This document shows, in pieces, positions 59,238 to 64,000 of a stretch of DNA of 64,000 bases (position 1 is its first letter; each line of letters opens with the position of its first letter). The notes beneath the pieces are model-generated. The model was not told where the DNA came from. It saw only the letters and a program-made list of their open reading frames with translations, and did no database searches. This DNA comes from Paracidovorax sp031843945 (GTDB lineage: Bacteria > Pseudomonadota > Gammaproteobacteria > Burkholderiales > Burkholderiaceae_C): positions 186,001-250,000 of the forward strand of contig NZ_JAVTJJ010000004.1 of the NCBI RefSeq assembly GCF_031843945.1, read 5' to 3'. A program made the position numbers and the translations under genes.

Positions 59238-60053
59238 ATGGAACCCACCACCACCGGAATGAACAAGACAGGCATTGCAGCGAATCCTGACCGCGCGCAG
59301 GCCATGGCGCAAGCCGTGCAGTCTTTCAGCCCGCCGACCGAGATCGATACGAGCGCCGCCGACCAGGAGCGCCTGTTCTACGTTGCCGAGTCGCAGGCTC
59401 TGGGCTCCATCCCGCGACCAGCGTCCCTCATAGGCACCGTCAAGACCGGCATGGCTCAGCTGATGGGCGAGCGCCCGGAGCTGCTGATGGACAAGGTCGG
59501 TGAGCGCATGGCTTTCGAGCGCAGCGGCGTTAGGTTGTACGACGCGCTGATCGTCAAGTACATGGCGCTTGCGGAGGCAGGCATCGTGTTGCCCAAGGCG
59601 GCGCAGTCGCTGCAAGCCGCAGGCGACGGCCAGGGCGGCGCAGTCGCCGCGCTAGAGCTCGACAGCGAAGAGCCTGGCGAAACGCTGGAGCGCATCCGCT
59701 CCGAAGAGCTGGAGCACTTCCACATGCTGAGCGAGGTGATGCAGCAGCTGGGCGGCGACCCGACCGCGCAAACGCCGGCAGCCGACGTCATTGGCACCGC
59801 CTCGGCAGGCATCGTGCAGGTGGTGACCGATCCGCGCACCACCTTTGGACAGTCGCTCAACGCGATCCTGACGATCGAACTCGTTGACAACGCCGGCTGG
59901 GAACTGCTGATCCAGCTCGCCACCCGGGCAGGAAAGGAAGCGCTGTCCGAGCGTTTCGCCCACGCCCTGGCGCAAGAGGCACAACACCTGCTGATCATCC
60001 GCGGGTGGCACAGCGCCCTGCTCCTGGCGGAAGACACCTCGCCCGCACTCTGA
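59238..60053 (+). CDS. Ferritin-like domain protein (cluster gene 1)
   Basis: 271 residues. A disordered N-terminus (about 1-40) precedes a ferritin-like helical bundle. Metal-ligand candidates: MAFERSGVRLYDALIVKY (Glu), SEELEHFHMLSEVMQQLGGD (ExxH), ILTIELVDNAGWELLIQL (Glu) and ALAQEAQHLLIIRGWH (ExxH), the E-ExxH-E-ExxH order of di-iron proteins. Function unknown; iron handling or oxygen/peroxide chemistry is likely. CAGGAG precedes the ATG. Gene 2 follows after 33 bases. Confidence 0.8.
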   Translation: MEPTTTGMNKTGIAANPDRAQAMAQAVQSFSPPTEIDTSAADQERLFYVAESQALGSIPRPASLIGTVKTGMAQLMGERPELLMDKVGERMAFERSGVRLYDALIVKYMALAEAGIVLPKAAQSLQAAGDGQGGAVAALELDSEEPGETLERIRSEELEHFHMLSEVMQQLGGDPTAQTPAADVIGTASAGIVQVVTDPRTTFGQSLNAILTIELVDNAGWELLIQLATRAGKEALSERFAHALAQEAQHLLIIRGWHSALLLAEDTSPAL

Positions 60054-60086
60054 CCTGCCCTCTGACCCGCACTCAAGGAGAACCGC

Positions 60087-61268
60087 ATGACTCTCAACCT
60101 CTTCCAAGACCGGGGCATGGCTCTGGACCGCCAACGCCTGAGCTGGAAAGACATGGTCGGCAGACCCATCAGCAAACTCGATGACGACGCCTTCACGCGC
60201 GTGCGCATCATCCTGATGAACGGTGTCGAGCTGGACTCGCTGCGCACCAAGCAGGTCGCCCTGCGCATGAACGCATCGGCCCGCGTCGCCCTGGCGCAGC
60301 TGATGCGGGTCGAGCAGCACCAGGCCACCACCATCAACTGGCTGCTCGGCGCAGACCACTCGCCGCTGGAAACCACCATCGGCTACGAACAGACGGCCAT
60401 TGAGGTCACGGCCTCGGTCGCGCAGCTGGAGCCAGACCCTTACCTGTCGCAGGGCTACCGGTATGCGCTGCTGGAAGACTTCGACCATCTCTACCGCTAT
60501 AGCGCGCTGCTGGACCGCCTGGAGGGCAAGGACCCCAACAACATCACGCAGGGCTATACCGACATCGTGCCTGCGCGCGAAACCTGGTTCCACCACCGCG
60601 CCCCCGAGCACGACCTGCTCGAGCCGTACGGCCCCGATGCGGTGCTGGCGACCAAACTGCATGCGCTGACGCTCACCGGGGGCGAATACCAGACGCACGA
60701 CTACTACATGAACATCGGCCCCGTGTTTGCCGACCCGCTGGCGCGGCAACTGTATGCCGAGATCGCTTCGGTGGAATCGCAGCACATCACACACTACGGC
60801 TCCATGCTGAACCCGAACGAATCGATTCTGGAGAAACTGCTGATTTCCGAGGCATGCGAGGTGTGGAACTACGCCGGCTGCGCGATGCAGGAGAGCAACC
60901 CGCGCGTGCGCGCCATCTGGGAGCGCTTCCTGGACTACGAACTGGGCCACTTCCAGGTCGCCCTGCAGCTGTTCAAGGACATTGAGCGCCGCGACCCTGC
61001 GGAGGTGCTGGGCGACGGCTCCCTGCCGCGCTTCATCGAGTTCCGCAGCCAGCGCGACTACCTCACCCGGGTGGTCGAGCAGGAAACGGGCATGCGCAAG
61101 GATGGCACCCGTTTCGTAAACACCGCAAATGAAGGAGCGTCTTCGCAGTGGTACCGCGACGCCGTGAACGCTGCGGGCTCGCCGTCGCAGGCTGTGTCGG
61201 CCACCTATGCGTGGACACCGGGGACCGAACTGACGCGCCAGGACGCTCACCTGCGGCGTGCAGCCTGA
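60087..61268 (+). CDS. Ferritin-like protein (cluster gene 2)
   Basis: 393 residues, larger and different from gene 1. Helices with candidate ligands: YEQTAIEVTASVAQLEPDP, YALLEDFDHLYRYSALLDR (ExxxH), YAEIASVESQHITHYGSML (Glu plus ExxH), EACEVWNYAGCAMQE and FLDYELGHFQVALQLFK (ExxH), which could make one or two metal sites in a double bundle. No close family is recognised beyond ferritin-like. AAGGAGAA precedes the ATG. The MBL gene follows after 30 bases, so the three form an operon. Confidence 0.75.
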   Translation: MTLNLFQDRGMALDRQRLSWKDMVGRPISKLDDDAFTRVRIILMNGVELDSLRTKQVALRMNASARVALAQLMRVEQHQATTINWLLGADHSPLETTIGYEQTAIEVTASVAQLEPDPYLSQGYRYALLEDFDHLYRYSALLDRLEGKDPNNITQGYTDIVPARETWFHHRAPEHDLLEPYGPDAVLATKLHALTLTGGEYQTHDYYMNIGPVFADPLARQLYAEIASVESQHITHYGSMLNPNESILEKLLISEACEVWNYAGCAMQESNPRVRAIWERFLDYELGHFQVALQLFKDIERRDPAEVLGDGSLPRFIEFRSQRDYLTRVVEQETGMRKDGTRFVNTANEGASSQWYRDAVNAAGSPSQAVSATYAWTPGTELTRQDAHLRRAA

Positions 61269-61298
61269 TCCGCGTAGCGCCGCGGCAAGCGAGAGGCC

Positions 61299-62183
61299 AT
61301 GGTCAAGGTTCACCATCTCAACTGCGTCAGCGCCTGCCCCCTCGGAGGGCGGCTCATGGACGGAAGGGTTCCCTCGATATGGCAGCGGGGCTGCTTGTGC
61401 TGCCACTGCCTGCTGCTGGAAACCGATGCCGGCCTGACCCTGGTGGACACGGGCTATGGCTTGCAGGACGTGCGCCACCCAGAGCGCCGCCTGAGCAGCC
61501 TGTTCCTGTGGCTGATGTCGCCCGACCTGCGCGAAGAAATGACCGCCGCAGGCCAGATAGAGCGCCTGGGTTTCAGCTGCAACGAGGTGCGCCACATCGT
61601 GCTGACGCACCTGGACTTCGACCACGCGGGCGGTTTGGACGACTTTCCAAAGGCGTCCATCCACCTCCTGCGGCGCGAGCGCGACACCGCTTCGGCGCAG
61701 CGAACCTGGCTGGACCGGCAGCGCTACCGGCCTCAGCAATGGAGCAGCCGCGGGCGGTGGCGGGTCTACGACGGCACGCAAGGCGACGACTGGCATGGCT
61801 TCAACTGCGTCAGAGGGCTGCACGGCCTGCCGGACGATGTGCTGCTGGTGCCACTGGCGGGCCACACCCTGGGCCATGCGGGCGTTGCGGTGCGCGCTGA
61901 ATCGGGATGGGTGCTGATGGCCGGCGATGCGTATTTCCATCACCGCGAAATGGATGCCGAGTCGCCGTGGTGCACCCCTGGGCTGCGCATGTACCAGACG
62001 CTGATGGAGAAAGACCGCGCCTCGCGCCTGTCCAACCAGGCGCGGCTGCGCGCCCTGGCGGCCCGCCATGCCGCGGAGATCCAGGTACTGAGCGCGCACG
62101 ACCCGGTCGAGTTCGAGCGCGCGGCCGGCCGTCCGGTAGATGCGCCCGTGCCCATGAGCGGCGCCAGCTGGCTGGCCCGCTGA
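61299..62183 (+). CDS. MBL-fold metallo-hydrolase (cluster gene 3)
   Basis: 294 residues, different from the MBL protein at 126. Metal motif HxDxDH in VLTHLDFDHAGGLDDFPKA, further ligands in LAGHTLGHAGVAV, VLMAGDAYFHH and VLSAHDPVEFE. The layout (LHGLPDDVLLVPLAGHTLGH) resembles lactonase or glyoxalase-II-like branches. An N-terminal HHLNCVSACPLGGRLMDG and a CLCCHCLLLETDAG segment are Cys-rich. Substrate unknown. It lies with the ferritin-like genes in one probable operon. Confidence 0.85.
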   Translation: MVKVHHLNCVSACPLGGRLMDGRVPSIWQRGCLCCHCLLLETDAGLTLVDTGYGLQDVRHPERRLSSLFLWLMSPDLREEMTAAGQIERLGFSCNEVRHIVLTHLDFDHAGGLDDFPKASIHLLRRERDTASAQRTWLDRQRYRPQQWSSRGRWRVYDGTQGDDWHGFNCVRGLHGLPDDVLLVPLAGHTLGHAGVAVRAESGWVLMAGDAYFHHREMDAESPWCTPGLRMYQTLMEKDRASRLSNQARLRALAARHAAEIQVLSAHDPVEFERAAGRPVDAPVPMSGASWLAR

Positions 62184-62239
62184 CCTGCCAGTTGAACTGC
62201 CACCTGAACCAAATGCAAGCTTCACCAAAGGAGTCCACC

Positions 62240-62428
62240 ATGACGGGACGCTCTCCCCACACCACGTCTTCCCCCCAATCGCCCGAACCGAACCACCAAG
62301 CCGCCTCTGCCGGCAGCAGCGCAGGGGCACCTGAACGCAGTCGCCACCACTATCGCAACCACCGGTTCGTGATCGTCGTCACGCTGGTGATGGCTTTGCT
62401 GTTCTTGCTGATCTGGGTGCAATGGTGA
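62240..62428 (+). CDS. Small single-pass membrane protein (cluster gene 4)
   Basis: 62 residues: a Ser/Pro/Gln-rich head, a basic patch (RSRHHYRNHRF) and one C-terminal membrane helix (FVIVVTLVMALLFLLIWVQW). This is a C-tail-anchored layout. AAAGGAGT gives an excellent ribosome binding site, and the gene starts 57 bases after the MBL stop in the same direction. Not a shadow: it is on the strand and in the phase of the cluster. Function unknown. Confidence 0.6.
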   Translation: MTGRSPHTTSSPQSPEPNHQAASAGSSAGAPERSRHHYRNHRFVIVVTLVMALLFLLIWVQW

Positions 62429-62703
62429 TGAGCCGGTAACCTGCTGCAAGTGCCGTAGCGGGCCAACGCCCTGGGCCGCCTGACCGCCGGAAGGTAAAGC
62501 ACGGGCTGTCCGCTGGCGGCGGCGCTGAAGCAGGCCATCGCCGCAGGACCTTTCGAGGCCGGCGCACGCAAAGGTGCACCACAGATTACCGGCCGCGTCC
62601 TACAAAGGAGCAAAGGGTCGGGCGCACGATAAGGGTCCGTCCACATCCAGCCATCCCGGCGTTGCGGCTGCCGGGGGTGGCCTTCTCTCATTTCATCTTC
62701 TTC

Positions 62704-63141
62704 ATGCCCCATCCCGCTTCTGCCTCCTGGGCCGCCGGCGTCCAAAAGGCTCACGCATTTCAACCAGACTGGGAAAACTACGTGACCACCAAGGTGCGCC
62801 TCGTCCGCGCCGCTTTGCTGCCGGGCATCGACACCTTTGCCGAAGGCGATTGGCAGGTGCCCATGGCCACCGGCTACATCGAGCTGTCGGGCATGCGCGC
62901 TGGGGCCTACCGCACGCAGCTGAAGATCGGCTTCACGGATTCAGGGCGCCTCGTCATGCCCACGTTCCAGATCATCGAGAACCTGGCCGTCGGCACGCTG
63001 GTGATGAGTTCGCTGTGCATGTCTTCGGCATTGCAGTTCGCCCACAGTTCCATGGCGCACATCAGGATCGGCGGCGACGGGCGCCGCAATGCGCTGGCCA
63101 CGGACCTGGCGCTGCTCGAAACGGCTTGGGACGCGCCCTGA
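62704..63141 (+). CDS. Hypothetical protein
   Basis: 145 residues from the ATG at 62704 (MPHPASASWAAGVQKAHAFQ). A regular GC-rich third-position pattern and a mixed alpha/beta composition (WQVPMATGYIELSGMRAGAY, MPTFQIIENLAVGTLVMSSL) suggest a true gene, but no family is seen. An upstream non-ATG start at 62662 would add 14 residues. 275 bases without a clear gene separate it from the cluster. It lies upstream of hyi. Confidence 0.45.
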   Translation: MPHPASASWAAGVQKAHAFQPDWENYVTTKVRLVRAALLPGIDTFAEGDWQVPMATGYIELSGMRAGAYRTQLKIGFTDSGRLVMPTFQIIENLAVGTLVMSSLCMSSALQFAHSSMAHIRIGGDGRRNALATDLALLETAWDAP

Positions 63142-63253
63142 CAGCGGCGACCGGGCAGCGCACACGGGAGTGACAGAGAACCCATCCTCGGCAGGCACGC
63201 TCGGCTGCATGCCTTAGATTGCGGGCTGCCCTCAGCCACTCGAGTCACCCGCC

Positions 63254-64000
63254 ATGCCCCGCTTCGCCGCCAACCTCTCGCTGCTCTACAACGAAGTACC
63301 TTTCCTCGACCGCTTCGAAGCGGCCGCGCGAGACGGTTTTGAGGCAGTGGAGTACCTGTTTCCGTACGACCATGCGCCCGAGCAGCTGGCCGCGCTATTG
63401 CGCCAGCACGGGCTGCAGCAGGTGCTTTTCAACGCACCCCCGGGCGACTGGAACGCGGACGAGCGCGGCATCGCCTGCCTGCCGGGGCGGGAGGCGGAGT
63501 TCGTTCAAGGCATTCGCAAGGCACTCACCTATGCCCAGGCGCTGGCCTGCCCCCGCATCCACGTCATGGCCGGCCTGGTGCCGCCAGGGGCACACGCCGC
63601 GGAACTGCGTGCCACCTACGTCGCTAACCTGCGCAACGCGGCAGCGCTGGCCGCCGCGCAAGGCGTGCAACTGTTGCTGGAACCGATCAACCCGCGCGAC
63701 ATGCCGGGGTTCTTTCTGAACCACCAGAGCGATGCGCACGCGCTGTTGGCAGAGATCGGCGCGCCGAACGTCGCAGTGCAGATGGACCTGTACCACTGCC
63801 AGATTGTCGAAGGCGATCTGGCCTCGCGCATTCGTCAGTACGTGCCCACGGGCCGCGTCGGCCACATCCAGATCGCTGGCGTGCCCGAGCGGCATGAGCC
63901 GGACGTGGGCGAGGTGCACTACCCCTATCTGTTCGAGTTGTTGGACCAGCTGGGCTACGACGGCTGGATCGGGTGCGAGTACCGGCCTGCGCGCGGCAGC
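63254..64000 (+). CDS. hyi: Hydroxypyruvate isomerase, cut by the window edge
   Basis: 249 codons are visible, running in frame to the last base; the family is about 258-262 residues, so only the end is missing. TIM-barrel fold with MPRFAANLSLLYNEVPFLDR, AVEYLFPYDH, NAPPGDWNADERGIACLPGR, and the two catalytic glutamates Glu143 (LLLEPINPRDMPGFF) and Glu242 (IGCEYRPA). It interconverts hydroxypyruvate and tartronate semialdehyde. Genes for glyoxylate carboligase and tartronate semialdehyde reductase would be expected beyond the edge. Confidence 0.92.
   Translation, partial: MPRFAANLSLLYNEVPFLDRFEAAARDGFEAVEYLFPYDHAPEQLAALLRQHGLQQVLFNAPPGDWNADERGIACLPGREAEFVQGIRKALTYAQALACPRIHVMAGLVPPGAHAAELRATYVANLRNAAALAAAQGVQLLLEPINPRDMPGFFLNHQSDAHALLAEIGAPNVAVQMDLYHCQIVEGDLASRIRQYVPTGRVGHIQIAGVPERHEPDVGEVHYPYLFELLDQLGYDGWIGCEYRPARGS

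Noticed and set aside
59652..62330. An 892-codon open frame on the minus strand opposite the ferritin-like/MBL cluster
   Set aside because: It is antisense to three genes with clear motifs and ribosome binding sites, its translation is low-complexity and His/Arg/Gln-rich, and long antisense frames are expected at this GC content.

Overview
The window looks like chromosomal DNA of a high-GC betaproteobacterium, most likely family Comamonadaceae (Acidovorax or Hydrogenophaga type). The reasons are the block coaBC / pyrG-kdsA-DUF1330-eno-ftsB, several stand-alone Bug/TctC binding proteins, PuuD-type urate oxidation, and many copies of a short double-hairpin repeat (an inner hairpin with GCTAT/ATAGC arms, one with AGCGCTT/AAGCGCT arms, then AGAGGCC and a T/A-rich tail). 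No rRNA, tRNA, CRISPR array, insertion sequence or prophage was recognised. All functional names come from reading motifs and synteny by eye; no database search was run.

Layout. 1-17 kb is mostly housekeeping: the end of bamC, an MBL hydrolase, a ribosomal-oxygenase-like cupin (roxA), slyD, dut, coaBC, pyrG, kdsA, eno, ftsB, hslO, a gamma-class carbonic anhydrase, a DUF455 ferritin-like protein whose reading frame contains a copy of the repeat, and two tandem degenerate EAL-HDOD proteins. 17-28 kb holds three orphan Bug binding proteins with xerD among them, an AEC exporter, queG, tsaE-amiC, small cell-envelope proteins, a DedA protein, and a membrane protein/XRE regulator pair behind a promoter with repeated operator-like sites.

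28-46 kb is a purine-catabolism island: puuD (urate oxidation, fused cytochrome c), xdhC without xdhAB, hiuH, a GntR/FCD regulator, puuE, a UraD-allantoate amidohydrolase fusion, an M20 hydrolase, gamma-glutamyltransferase, glycerate 2-kinase, a dicarboxylate carrier, a chemoreceptor, a second GntR/FCD regulator, an NCS1 allantoin/hydantoin permease and an Asp/Glu/hydantoin-type racemase. Together these carry urate to allantoate and on towards ureidoglycolate and glyoxylate. Glycerate kinase here and hydroxypyruvate isomerase at the right edge would carry glyoxylate into central metabolism. Palindromes with a GTATAC-type core lie in front of several of these operons and suggest shared GntR control.

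46-57 kb has a LysR-controlled N-formylglutamate amidohydrolase/Bug pair, a third GntR/FCD regulator, maeB, a fragment of an HDOD protein, and an ABC importer operon ending in a nucleoside/nucleobase deaminase. 57-64 kb has two small membrane proteins, a 0.6 kb stretch without a convincing gene, then an unusual cluster of two different ferritin-like proteins, an MBL hydrolase and very small proteins, and finally a hypothetical gene and a nearly complete hydroxypyruvate isomerase gene cut by the window edge.
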